The position numbers and the translations under genes were made by a program. This document shows positions 24,365 through 47,900 of a DNA stretch of 64,000 nt, one piece after another (positions within the stretch are counted from its first letter, which is position 1; the number at the start of each line of letters is the position of its first letter). The notes beneath the pieces were generated by a model that was given only the letters and a program-made list of their open reading frames with translations, did no database searches and was not told the DNA's origin. The DNA is from Amia ocellicauda (taxonomy: Eukaryota; Chordata; Actinopteri; Amiiformes; Amiidae): contig NC_089856.1 of the NCBI RefSeq assembly GCF_036373705.1, forward strand, positions 1,185,001 to 1,249,000, written 5' to 3'.

Positions 24365-25385
24365 AGTTTCTGCTCTAAATGGCCGATGATCACCCACGCC
24401 TGTGAGGCGGCTGGATGGGAACTGGGTCTCGGGATGCCATGGGGGGAGTGTGTGTGGCACAGAAACAAACGCAGGAGAGAGAGAGTTCAGTAAACGTGCT
24501 GAAGAGAAGCCGCACGCGCAGATGCACACAGAGGGGCAGGTGTCGGACCGGCAGGCTGGGGGCTGTCGAGGGTGATGCTGAGCTGCTGAAGGAGCCGCTG
24601 AAAGGGTTAAAGCTGTCTGAGAGGCTCAGACACGTCACGGAGTCGGACAAAGAGGATTAAAGACTTACAACGGGATCAGGCTCCTCCAGGGCAGCCGAGG
24701 GGATCAGTCACTGGGGCTGTGAGCGCCAGGGCGTCACTGCAGACACGTGCTCTCGCCCCCCAGCCTCACCTACACGCATATGGAGAGTGGATCGTTATTA
24801 TTATTGTTAATATTATATTCGTTGATATGTAGTTTTTTTTTTATGTAGCCGAACATTTTCCAGCAGCGCTCCGGTTCTCTCCCAGCGCTTCTCCCACACA
24901 CACAGTGCGGTTCCGAGACATCCCGACCCGTGTGATCGAGGCTGGGGTTCGCTCCGGGATCTGTGGTTGCTAGCGAGCTGCTCTTCACGCAGACGCGGAC
25001 GGAGACTCGGCCCTCCTCCCAGATCCCCACGGTCCTGACCGAGTCGTCTGTATGTTGCGCTTCGGTCAGCCGCTGTGCTTGAAAACCATCACTGGTGAAA
25101 AACGAACGCTACTGTGGCGGCGGAAGCCACTTCTGTCTCCCAACAGTGCAGCGGCAGGAATGCGTGGGGGTCTCGGGAGAGCCCGGGCCCTGTGGTGTCT
25201 ACTGCCCGGGTCTCCTACAGGGCTCTAGAGCAGAGCTTTGCGGCTTCGGGTCCTGAGGGTCCTCTGGTTTCTTCCTCACCTCATATTCCAGACTGATGTC
25301 TTCATTGAACTCTGGTGCATTGTAAGAAACTGGCATCTGACCCCCCCCCCCCCATTGTGCTGCAGGTGCCCAGCAGGGCGGCGCC

Positions 25386-27652
25386 ATGGCCTGCAGAACG
25401 GTCCTGGTGACGGGCTGCTCCTCGGGGATTGGACTGGCTGTGGCAGTGCGGCTGGCCAAGGATGACCTCAAGAGGTTCAAAGGTCAGAGGGCGGGCGCCG
25501 TCTTCAGCAGGGGTTTGTCGTGGTGGGGGGTTATAGCGGGTGTGTGTCCGGATAAGGAAATACAGAAGACTTACTTATAATTAGTGATATTTTTATATAT
25601 TTTTTAGAAGCAGCTATAACATGCATCGTGATTTTATGTTTAATAATAAGATGCCAGAATTTTTTTAATTGAACGCATGAAAGACTGTACCTGATCGATT
25701 AGAAGGATAACAAACCGCGCCTTTGTGAATCAACCCCAGAGCTGCGGAGACGTGTGGTTGGCCAAGGCCTTGGCAGCAGCAGGTGTAGACTCGGAGCTCA
25801 CCCCTTAAATCCCCGATAAGTCGCTTGAGCTAAAAGCTGCTCCGGGGGACTGGTGACCAGGGCACTGCCAAACGATTTACCTAATCAACTCCTAAAGTCC
25901 CCTGCGCTCCGCTCGTGGCTGTGTAGCAATACTGAGGGCGTCCCTCTGTCTCCTGCTGCCCCGCAGTGGTGGCCACGATGAGAGATCTGCAGAAGGCGGC
26001 GCAGCTGGAGAGAGCGGCCGGCACCGTCCTCAACGAGACCCTGGAGATCCGGGAGCTGGACGCCTGCGACGAGGACTCCATCAGGGACTGCGTCAACAGC
26101 ATCCCGAACAGACAGGTGGACATCCTGGGTGAGACGGACAGAGGGACAAGGAGGGTGTGAGACGGAGAGGCGGGGGGTCGGAGGGACAGGGCGGTGGAAA
26201 TGTTTGGGTCATACAGACGAGATGGACGGTGTGAGACAGACGGAGAGACCCAAAGAGGTTTCCAGACAGACAGACGGATGTGCTGGGAGTGACGGTGTTG
26301 TGTGAGAGACAGTGCCAGGGTGGGTAAAGATCACGGTCTTCTCTCCCCAGTGAACAACGCAGGCGTGGGCATGATCGGGCCGCTGGAGAGCCAGTCCATC
26401 ACAGCCATGAAGAACGTTTTTGACACCAACTTCTTCGGCTTGGCGAGGGTGATCAAGGAGGTGCTGCCGGACATGAAGAAGCGCCAGAGCGGCCACATCG
26501 TGGTCATGAGCAGCGTCATGGGCGTGCAAGGTGGGTATCCCATCTCCCCCTGCAGCCTCAGAAACCGATGTTAGATGACTTCAACTTGCTCAACAGTCTC
26601 TCGCTCCCTCTCTCTTTCTCTCATCAGGTCTTCTGTTCAACGATGTCTACGCAGCTTCCAAATTCGCCGTGGAGGGCTTCTGCGAAAGCCTGGCAGTGCA
26701 GGCCATGAAGTTCAACATCAAGTGAGTCCGATCACAGTGGGCTTTGAAAATAATCTCAGAGCTCTGGATTAGGCCACTTTGGCTCTGTTCTTGAGGCGAG
26801 ATCTGTCCTGTAGCCAACTTTGCTTAATTGACCCTCCGGCTGAGAACGGGCGATTAGGGATTAAGTTGCGAAAACCTCATCCGGATTTCGGTCAGGGTTT
26901 ACAGAGAGAAGATCCCTGGATTCGTACAGTTCAGCCAAGAGCGCAGACCAGCTGAAAACACAGGTGTGGTGAGAATGGTCACCTGCCAGTCGAGGTTGGT
27001 CTTTCACTCCAGCGGTTTAGTGCTTCTTCCTTCACCATCCTACTCTTCTCCCCTCTCTCTCTCTCTCCCCCCAGAATGAGTCTGATCGAGCCGGGGCCCG
27101 TGATCACTGAGTTTGAGACAAAGGTCTACGAGGACGCCGAGCGGATGGACCTGACGGACGTGGATGAGGAGACGGCGCGGATCTTCAAGCAGATCTACCT
27201 GCCCTACTCCCGCAAGGTCTTCAGCTCGCTGGGACAGACGCCCCAGGAGATCGCGGAGGTGCGGCCGAACAGCCCCTGTGCGCTGGGTGGGATCCTTTTG
27301 TGAGCGAGGGGTGGTCCCATAATATCTCAGCCTAATCTGGATGGGAAATGCAGACACTTCTATTAAAGCTTTTAACCAACTAACTGAATCACTAACGAGG
27401 CAAAACAAACCAATAAAGTCCTGTTCTTCTCCGCAGCAAACCATGCAGGTGATCACGTCCGAGAGCCCGCCGTTCCGCCACCAGACCAACCGGCTGTACA
27501 CGCCCATGACGGCGCTCAAGCACGCCGACCCCAGCGGCCGGCTGCCCCTGGACGCGTTCTTCAAGATGGTCTTCAAGCACGACCGCATCTTCAACGCCAG
27601 CCTGGGGCTGCTGCGGCTGCTGCACCTGCGGGGGGACAGGAAGCCGGAGTGA
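25386..27652 (+). CDS. rdh8: Retinol dehydrogenase 8 (photoreceptor short-chain dehydrogenase), 6 exons
   Basis: Exons 25386-25482, 25967-26128, 26351-26530, 26628-26721, 27075-27258 and 27437-27652 give 310 codons plus stop, close to human RDH8. The cofactor-binding TGCSSGIG is at residues 9-16 and NNAG at 88-91. The catalytic serine lies in VVMSSVMG (140/141), and the YxxxK pair is Tyr154 and Lys158 in [12 protein letters not shown]8 is an NADPH-dependent enzyme of photoreceptor outer segments that reduces all-trans-retinal released by bleached visual pigment, the first step of retinoid recycling. The sequence [10 protein letters not shown] also resembles 17beta-HSD1, the nearest relative. 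The exon pattern and the [13 protein letters not shown] and FDTNFFG motifs favour RDH8. Which fish rdh8 copy (a or b) is not decidable. A GCTGCAG acceptor 20 bases before the ATG suggests an upstream non-coding exon. Confidence 0.93.
25815..25841 (+). mobile_element. Degenerate SINE/LINE 3' tail in rdh8 intron 1
   Basis: GATAAGTCGCTTGAGCTAAA followed by AGCTGCT matches the fish retroposon tail GATAAGTCGCTTTGGATAAAAGCGTCTGCT with losses. It is a relic without a visible body. Confidence 0.4.
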
Positions 27653-28649
27653 CACGCAGGGCAACGGGGGTGCGGACGCCCGCCTCCGACCTGTTCCAGC
27701 GTCGCCTTTTTCCACCCCGTTTGCCCTCCCGCCTGGCCCCCCAACAACCCCCCAACAACCCCCCAGCCCTCAACCCTCAGATCCGGCCCTGTTCCCGATC
27801 TGTGTCCCTAGTAGAGTCACGGCGGATCCTGAAGGTGGCGTTCGCTGGGATGCGTAGCTGCGTAGGAGAGTGGAGACACCAGTCGCCCCCCGGGGGTCCG
27901 TCCGTGAGCGAGGATAGGAGTAGCCGTGGCGCCGCGCCCCTCCGCTCTGCAGCCGCTGGGATGTTGGTGGTGGGCTGCGGCCGGGGTCTCCAGTGGGGCG
28001 TCAGCCACGGTACCGCACTCGTTTTTATTATGCGTTTAGTTTTTGAAATAGGAACTTTTAGATAATTGGTGAACCGAGGGGAGACGTGGTAATGTGTGCG
28101 AATACTGAGCAACAGCACAGGTCCCAGAGAGGAATCTCACACACGAATGAACGCGGGAGCCCCGCGGCTGTGCCCCCCCCAGGACCAGAAACCAGAGCCC
28201 GGGTTATTGCGCTCCTTCTGTCCTCTGGGGTCTCGCTCCTCTGTCCTCAACTCCCCCACCCTGCTCGAGGACCTGAGACCACTTTAAACTGGGTCAGATC
28301 CACAAAATAATGAAATGACCGAGCCTGTTAAAGAGCTCGGGGGGATGAAACCCAGACAGGTGTTTGCTGGACTCTCTTCTCGTCCTCTGTCCTGTCTAGA
28401 GACGGTTCAACTCGGCATGCAGGGCTGACATTAGAGCCCCGGTCATCAGCTCAGGCATGAGGTTCAGGGTACACAGTTGTTCAGATTAAAAACTAAACTA
28501 AGCAGCAGAGACGGGGGATATTCAGTGTTCTAGACATGTTTCATGAGGCTCAGAGCTAAGAAAGAAGGAAATTAAATGTTTCTAATTTTATTTTGCATCA
28601 CTGAGTGTTAATCTGTTTTCATCTTTTACAAAATAACCCCCAGAAAACC

Positions 28650-28770
28650 GTGGTAAACGTGAAGGTGTGTGAACACGGCCCCGCTCTCAAAGTGCTACAC
28701 ACTCTCTCACACACCCCTGACCTCAATCCCACAGAACACACCCGGGATCATCTGCTCTGTGGGAAGAAAG
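28650..28770 (+). mobile_element. Tc1/mariner transposase remnant (broken)
   Basis: The frame at 28707-28754 reads SHTPDLNPTEHTRDHL, resembling the SPDLNPIEHLWDHL block near the C-terminal catalytic residue of Tc1-family transposases. Only about 40 codons resemble the family. The Trp of the motif is Arg here, the frame stops shortly after, and no terminal inverted repeats were seen. It is an inactive fragment. Confidence 0.6.
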
Positions 28771-29255
28771 GCAGGACATCTCGTATCAGACAGTCGTAAC
28801 TTCAGGCCTCCCACTCCATCCGGTTGAAAGCAGAGGGAGCTAAAGCGGTCCGTTTGGACACTCCCCATATTTACGATGAGCGTCTGTTGATTGATTATTG
28901 TTCAAACTGATTTCAGGATTTTATTTTTATTTTTTAGTTCAGATGCTTTTGTCAGTTTTTTTTTTGCTTTGAATGAAGTAGCTCAGGGGGGTTTTCTTTT
29001 AAAAACCACGTAAGCTTTCTTTCTGTGGCGCTCTAGGTTTTACGTTCTTCATCTCTCTCTCTGGAAACGTACAAATATAGTGAGGCTCTCCTGGAGAAGC
29101 AGAGACTGAACTGCACTGCTGAGTGTTATTTGTTTTGTAGTATAAGAATAAAAACATGAAATGCTAGTATTGGATGTCTTTTTTCGAACCCCTCGACTGA
29201 GGCCATCAAATTGAAGAACACAGGGCCACTGGATCATGATGGCAACACCATGGAT

Positions 29256-29260
<5 letters not shown>

Positions 29261-29286
<26 letters not shown>
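29261..29286. repeat. (TA)n microsatellite
   Basis: Short perfect run of TA steps in the rdh8-gpr108 interval. Confidence 0.9.
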
Positions 29287-29293
<7 letters not shown>

Positions 29294-31994
29294 AATACAT
29301 TTCTTTATTTGCACACTCATACATAGGTTACAAACTGCACTTCATTTTCTTGTTCTTTTCAAAATTACGCGATGTACAGCCAAGACGCAAACCAGACAAA
29401 ATCAGAGAGAGCACAGCCAAAACGATCCAGGAAAAATACTTCAGAGAATCAGACACGGATTCTGGTTCAGGAATAAGCACGTGGATACCACTGCTGTTGA
29501 TGCTGCATAGACCAGTTTTCCCCTCCCACCACAAAACAAATCAGGGACAAATCTGTCCAAAAGGAAACCTAAACAAAAGGGAAAATCCAAGGAATTTAGA
29601 AAACCCAGACTGCACATACATCAACACGCTCCCAGAGAAACACACAAAACGCCAACACCCTCCCACACGCACATGGCACGCTGCGGCCCGACTACCCACA
29701 ATCATCTCTGCAAATTCACCGTAAAAGAAGAGACCAAAATGAACACCCTGCCTCTTTTATGCACGCTGTCCCCCCCCTAGCGGTGTCCCTATACCCACCC
29801 CTCACACGATCGCGGCCTGCCACGACTCTTCCCAACGCAATCGAAGCGAAGGACGGACTTTTAGACGTTTCTTCAGCGTCTGCACAAACGAGGAATGTGT
29901 CCGACGTGAAGGGGATGTAGCTCCGGCATTAGGGGGGCAGGAAAACCCAAAAAGCAAGCGTTGCCTGGGGCGTGAAGGCTGGGGGGCCGTTGTACGCTGA
30001 GCTGACATGAAACATCGCTCACTTGGACTTCTCCCGACCGAACCACAGCCCGTGTACGACTGCGGGGGTGATGTCTATTCCCGCGGCACCACAAGCCAGC
30101 TGGCGTGGGAAGTCACCCTCCGCGGCCAGTTTCCATTAAGACCCGTTTTCACAAGTTCTGTCGGGCCGGGTGAGCAGTCCGGAGAGCGCTGGGACAGGAG
30201 GGTGCCGACGCACCAGAACCCAGGAGAGGGCAGGTCCGGCCACGCCGATTTCCACTCTAAGAAGTTCCTAAAATCATAAATAAATAAATAATATATATAT
30301 TTCTTTAAATGTCCGAAGGTCTTCGGGAATGTAATATTTTACAGCAGCGGAGCCGTGGCCGTCCAGAATCAGTCCTACTACAGCTGCAATACAAGCCTGT
30401 AACACAGCGACTCGAGTCAGTCGAGGCTTTTGGAGCCGTAGGGCCCGACCGATGGGGTCCACGGCGCCGAAGCACGCGTGGCAGGAAACAGTCAGAGTGT
30501 CGCGGTTTGCAGACGGGCACCACGTGGGCCGGGTGGATTCAGTTAGCAAGGCTGAACGGCTAACACAATAGCAGTAATACAACACAGCCCAGGTCACGAT
30601 CAGGCCTCTCACACTCTCTCACTCACACTCTCACACGGTTGGTTCAAGGGTGTAGTCGACATCGTAATTAAACCCCCCCCAGCCGTATTTACATCACACA
30701 CAAATTGCTGTTACACAACGCGCAGCGCTGGGGAAGCAGAACCGGATCTGTAACTCATTTCTGCTTTAAAGGCTTTTCCGTCGGCTGAAGGAACCGAGAA
30801 CCCAGCACCACCTCGGACGCCCAGAAGCCCCCGAGCGCACCGGGCTCACCGTGTGAAAATACTGCTCTGTTGGGAACGTCTTCCATTTATGTACTTTATC
30901 ACCCCGCCATTTAAAACCCATCCTAACCAACACACAGAGGCGGGAGTCTGCCAGCCCGACGATTCAAAGCCAACCATCCCGCTCGGCTTGCCGTTGGCAG
31001 AACCGCTCTGTTCGGCCCGTCCGGAGCAGCTGAGCGCCCGTCTTCAGTAACGATGTCCGTGCCGTTTCATTTGTGTGGGGTGGGGGGGTGAAAAGTAAAG
31101 AACTTGACCTCAGCGGTGGATTACAGCCATTTCTCCACGACAGTGAACATTTCTTTAGCTGTGGGGTTGGGGGAGGACTGGTTCAATTGGTTGCTGTTTA
31201 CCCCACCCCCCAAACCCTGACAAAATAAAACAAAAAGGACCTCAGCAGTTCCTTCGGCACTTCAGATGCTGTGAGCAGAAAGCAGTGGTGTTTTTCATGC
31301 TCCGTACAAGCGGCTGAAGTCTGATCGTCACTCTCCCCCCCAGCTTGTGGCTTTTAATACTGTTTAACAGTCTCAGTGTGTGTGAGTGAGAGAGTGTGTG
31401 AGAAAGAGAGAGTGAGAGTGTGCCGGGCGGGGGCACTGTGCTATCAGTTCAGTAAGGCATCTGGGCGCCCCCGGATCTATGCGACGGAGAGACTCCCACT
31501 TCTTAGGATCCAAAAACAAAACAAACAAACAAAAACCTCGCGCTCAGAAAAGCCAGGAGAGGAAGAATCCAGTACCATTTAAATTATAGCAACAATAATG
31601 ACGAGGAGGAGGAGAGTTAAAAATAATTATGTACAATTATGCGCATGAATAAAAGAGGGGCACAGGGTCCTCAAACCCCCGGACTCTGGTCTGGGCTGCC
31701 GTCCCACAGAGTTCCCCATTCACCCAGCTTCACCCGGGGGAGGGGGGGGACAAAAACATGCCGCCATTGACAGCAATCAGAGGAAAAAAGATCTGCGAGC
31801 GTCACGGTCCGGGGGGGTGGGGAGAGGAAAAGAAAGAGGGGAAAGATGGTCCTCCGGGCTGGGCGGCTTCCGCGGCACCTGCTGTGTCCGGGGGCGGGAC
31901 TCACAAAGAGAGGACCGAGAAAAACAAACCGGGACGCCGCGGGTCCAGCGTCAGTTTGCATAGTGAGGCCGTGTGGCTGCCCCCCCCCGGGCGC

Positions 31995-43694
<11,700 letters not shown>

Positions 43695-43726
43695 GGCGGC
43701 TCGTCCGGGCCCGGTGCGCGGTGGAG

Positions 43727-43792
43727 ATGAGGATGAGGATGAGGATGAAGATGATTCTTATGGTTCTTATGGTTCTTATGGTTCTGACGTCG
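43727..43792 (-). promoter_or_regulatory. gpr108: gpr108 promoter/5' UTR with short tandem repeats and CRE-like site
   Basis: Just upstream of the start codon lie GATGAG hexamers (43727-43750), three to four copies of the 9-mer GGTTCTTAT (43754-43785), and TGACGTCG (43785-43792), a near-CRE. The region to about 44060 is CpG-rich and no TATA box is evident. Which bases are transcribed cannot be told. Confidence 0.45.
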
Positions 43793-44397
43793 CTCGCACC
43801 AGTTCCGGGTTACTTCCTGCTCCTGGTGCGAGGTACACGTCACCATAGCCAGCCCCGCCCCCGGGCGGAGGGGCCTGCGCCAATCAGAAGTGAGACACAG
43901 GCATGTAGTCCCGCCTTCCCCGTGATGGACGCCGGGCAGACCAACCGGATGGCTCCTGGTGGGGCACGAGTGTAGAAGGGAGGAGCGGGACACGTGATGC
44001 GAGTGGGGGTGTCGGACAGGTGTTGTTCCCTGTAGACGACAGAGGACCCCTCCTGACCCCTCGGCACTGTCTCACATCGTAGCTATACGCTTATCTAGTG
44101 CACCTGCCCCCCCAAACACCTCGGTCTCGCATGATACCAACTTAGTCGGGACCCGTAAGACGAGAAAGTCTAAACGTAACATCCCTAATGTCTGACAACA
44201 TAAATATCTGATACATTGTAAAACTTATAGTGTACTGCGGTATAAACACAGTAGCGTGTACAGTTACAGTGGACTGCAAGAATACAGAATTAATCATCTC
44301 ACACGACTTTATTGTACTATATAATTATATATACAGCAGGCTTCCCCTGTCTGTTCCCTGAAATGTAAAGCTTGTACTTCACGCCTCCTCCTGCTTC

Positions 44398-44960
44398 AGT
44401 GCTGAGGACACAGGGACAGGGACAGAGACAGGCACAGAGATGGGGACAGAGACAAGGACAGGCACAGAGACAGGGATAGAGATAGGGACAGAGACAGAGA
44501 CAGGCACAGAGATGGGGACAGAGACAAGGACAGGCACAGAGACAGGGATAGAGATAGGGACAGGGACAGAGATAGGGATAGAGATAGGGACAGAGACAGG
44601 CACAGAGATGGGGACAGAGACAAGGACAGGCACAGAGACAGGGATAGAGATAGGGACAGGGACAGAGATAGGGACAGGGACAGAGATAGGGACAGAGATG
44701 GGGACAGAGACAAGGACAGGCACAGAGACAGGGACAGAGACAGGGATAGAGATAGGGACAGGGACAGTGACCGGGACAGAGATAGGGACAGGGACAGAGA
44801 CAGGCACAGAGATGGGGACAGAGACATGGACAGGCACAGAGACAGGGACAGAGACAGGGATAGAGATAGGGACAGGGACAGTGACCGGGACAGAGATAGG
44901 GACAGGGACAGAGATAGGGACAGAGATAGGGACAGCCACAGTGACAGGGACAGGGACAGG
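44398..44960. repeat. GACAGG/GATAGG hexamer satellite
   Basis: About 560 bp of six-base steps (GACAGG, GACAGA, GATAGG, GGCACA) organised in longer related blocks of roughly 60-130 bp, for example the recurring phrase GGCACAGAGATGGGGACAGA. The frames of over 200 codons on both strands (Thr/Gly/Glu, Pro/Cys, Ser/Leu repeats) are artefacts. Confidence 0.95.
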
Positions 44961-47900
44961 CCCTGGTCTCTCCCACGAGGCCCAGTATATTGTGGGGAGG
45001 TGGGGGTGTGACAGTGTCCCCGCACTCCCGCACACAGACTGACAAACACACACTCAGACCAGCGGTGCAGTGGTAACACGATTAGGGGGTATACTATATG
45101 TCCCCCATGACATGCCATTCCCTCTGTGACGCTTTAATGACTTAAACACTAAGAGATTCTGACCTACATACATGCCTGTTAACTATAACTATAATATCAT
45201 GGCTTCTGGGACATATTGACAAAGCTCTGACACCGCAGGACTAACCTGCCCGGCTCAGAGGCGAAGAACTGTCTTCATCTCAGCACAGTCGGCAAGAACA
45301 CAAGGTCTGCGTGTCTCTAATGCATCCTGTACTCTTTTACTCTTTATGACAAATTCTCACTGATATTAACCTACCATCAAAATAAGACGTATGCAATAAT
45401 ATACCATGCAAAAGGTACTATCACATGCATCTTCAGATACTTTCAACGCTCTTTTATTTCTTCTTAATTAATAATAATATTGTATTCGCAGTGTATACTG
45501 AAGGTTTAACACACCCACGGGTAGTGCAATATATGAAGCGACAGGAGGGGGTGCTGCTGCTCAAAGTATAACTTCGTGTTGGCAAATAGTCAAGTAGAGT
45601 AATGAGAAGGCCTTAATAAAGACAGGGTTTCCGTGAACTCCTTCAGTCGTAGTAACCTGCCATTTGTTCCTGTACAATACAGGCGCGCGGCCGATGTGAA
45701 GTCTAACCCAAACCCAGAGCAAAATGTAAACCCAATTTAAACACTTGACTTAGCTTAAATACTCAAAACAAACCAGAAGCTTCTATAACCACGGACACGC
45801 AACTGTAAAACCATTCCTGCCTTCATCCTCGGACAAATTTCCTCATATGTTTTTCCATGTTTCTATATCATTAAACAGTGAATAATAGTTATGGCAAATA
45901 ACTCTGGACATCTTGGCAAGATTGGGTTTCTCTATCAGTCCTTGTTGTAAGATGATGTAGCGGGGGGTTTATGAAGCTGTGACGTAGACTCGAAGCACAG
46001 AAGTCAAAGATAACGGTGTATGTTGGGCACGTCTACGATGGGCTTGTTTTCAAGTGGGTCTCAGCCGAGCACCGTCTTCTCGCCGGGGTTTGGACTGGGT
46101 TTCTGTGCTGGAAGGAGAAGGCAAACCGAAAACCAAAAACCGAAACTAAACATTCTGGACGGAGAAAGAAGAATAAAGTGACACCAAGATCATGTAGATA
46201 CCTACATTTTTATTAGAAGTAACTTATTTTACAACTTGTCTGTTGTATACAAACATTGTGGAAAGGTGTTTCTGTACAAGTTTTGTTTTAAACTACTTTT
46301 TAACAAGTATAGGAATTAATAAAAAAAATACTCTATTACTGTTTCTAATAATACAAGACCAAGAACATATTGGTCACATCTTCAGTTTCACAATAATGCT
46401 AATACGAAATACATTTTCTTTTTTTTTTTAGTACATAATTGTTTTTAAAAACATACGTCAGACACGTATTTACAAGCGCTGGAAGAATCCTGAAATGTAC
46501 AGAGGGTTTTGTTTTTGCTCTTGCGACGCGGACTGCAGCTGAAATGATCAGCACGACGACAGAGCGCTCACGAGTGTGCCGTGCCGCATCTCTGTCCGTC
46601 TCTGACCTCAAACGATCTCGGCCGGTCACGGCAGACTCCGCGTGTCACGTGTGCCGATCCATGTGTTATTTCGTTGCACGCTGTGGGGAGGCTTACGCGA
46701 GAGAAATGAATTGTGGCATTTTTCTAATCGGCCTCAATCGTTAATTGTTCTAGTTCAGTTGGAAAGAGAGGGGTGACGTTCGCGTGGGACAGTTTGGCCA
46801 CAGTTGCTGGTTTGAAAAACAAGACAGACTTCTCAAAGCGTCTTTTTTCCATGAGGTGTTGAGAAGGATACTGGAAATTACGGATAGTTTGAGGAGCAAC
46901 TTATTGAAATACCGACGGCAGTTTGAAGTCGCCCGTGTCAGTGACAGGCGGTGTGAATCTGGCCACTCGTGCTCTTTTCATCAAGTCTTTTTCTCTCTTT
47001 TTAAACCAGCTGCTCCGACGACCATCGCTTGCTTTCGGCCTCCGGGGGCCGTGCGTGGCAGACCCCTCCTCGCCGCGGCACGGGGAGTCACAGCGTCGAC
47101 GCCGGACCGGGGGGCACCGGGCTCGTCTGGGAGCGGGGAGAGAGGGAGGCAGTGGGCGAGCAGCAGCGGCGGACGTGGCGGGGTGTGATTCTCCAGTCGG
47201 GCCCGGTCCTTTGTCCCACAGCTCTGCGTGTCGAGGTCGGGGCGCGAGGGCGAGCCGTGGCGATCTGTCCGTCGTTTGTTTGGTGGCGGCAGTGCGACGC
47301 GGGACAGAGCGGACATCGGACAGAAACCACGGAGGAATGTGTCGGTTTTCTTTTTGTTCCTCTCTTTCTTTTATACAACAATAATCATCATCATCATAAT
47401 AATAATACAATAATAAGGTCAGAGTGTACACAGGCCAACCTCTGTTAGTGTATCTGCTGAGGACCATGTCAGACACAATCGAATCACGCGGCCTTTTTGT
47501 TCTGGCAAAAAACAAACAAACAAAACATTCGAACAAAACCACACAAAAAAAAACAACAAAAAAAAACAACGAACCCAACAACCGATTTGATTACATTGAA
47601 CAGTTTATAAAAACAAAACCAGGAAAATACAGAATAGAAACGTGAGTGAAGGCATTCGCCCTGTAGAAACTATGATGTCAGAAGGGGTTTAATCCTCCCA
47701 GCCTCTCTCCGGCGCTGACTCGTGATTGGCTGGGGGACGGAGGCGCACGTGAATAGCGCCGGAGCGGGGCGGCCCTGCATGGCAGCGCGTTTCCCGCCCG
47801 GACTCCTCCTGTCGAGGCCCGAGAGCAGCTGAGAGACAGACCCACTACTGATACAGCGCACACACGCTATATGCCATTACATAACATGACTCTATTAAGA

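Larger units (their letters stand above)
27653..31994. other. Intergenic stretch between rdh8 and gpr108
   Basis: The two genes converge here, so both 3' UTRs must lie inside. AATAAA at 29147-29152 (plus) is a possible rdh8 poly(A) site about 1.5 kb past its stop. TTTATT near 29303 (AATAAA on minus) is a weak candidate for gpr108. No further coding exons were recognised apart from the broken transposase at 28650-28770. Confidence 0.5.

Noticed and set aside
24390-24660. Possible exon or small gene on either strand
   Set aside because: No splice-linked partner, no family resemblance, and codon content like surrounding non-coding DNA.
44317-45118. Cys/Pro- or Ser/Leu-rich proteins at the hexamer satellite
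   Set aside because: Six-base periodic DNA gives open frames automatically; no conserved features.
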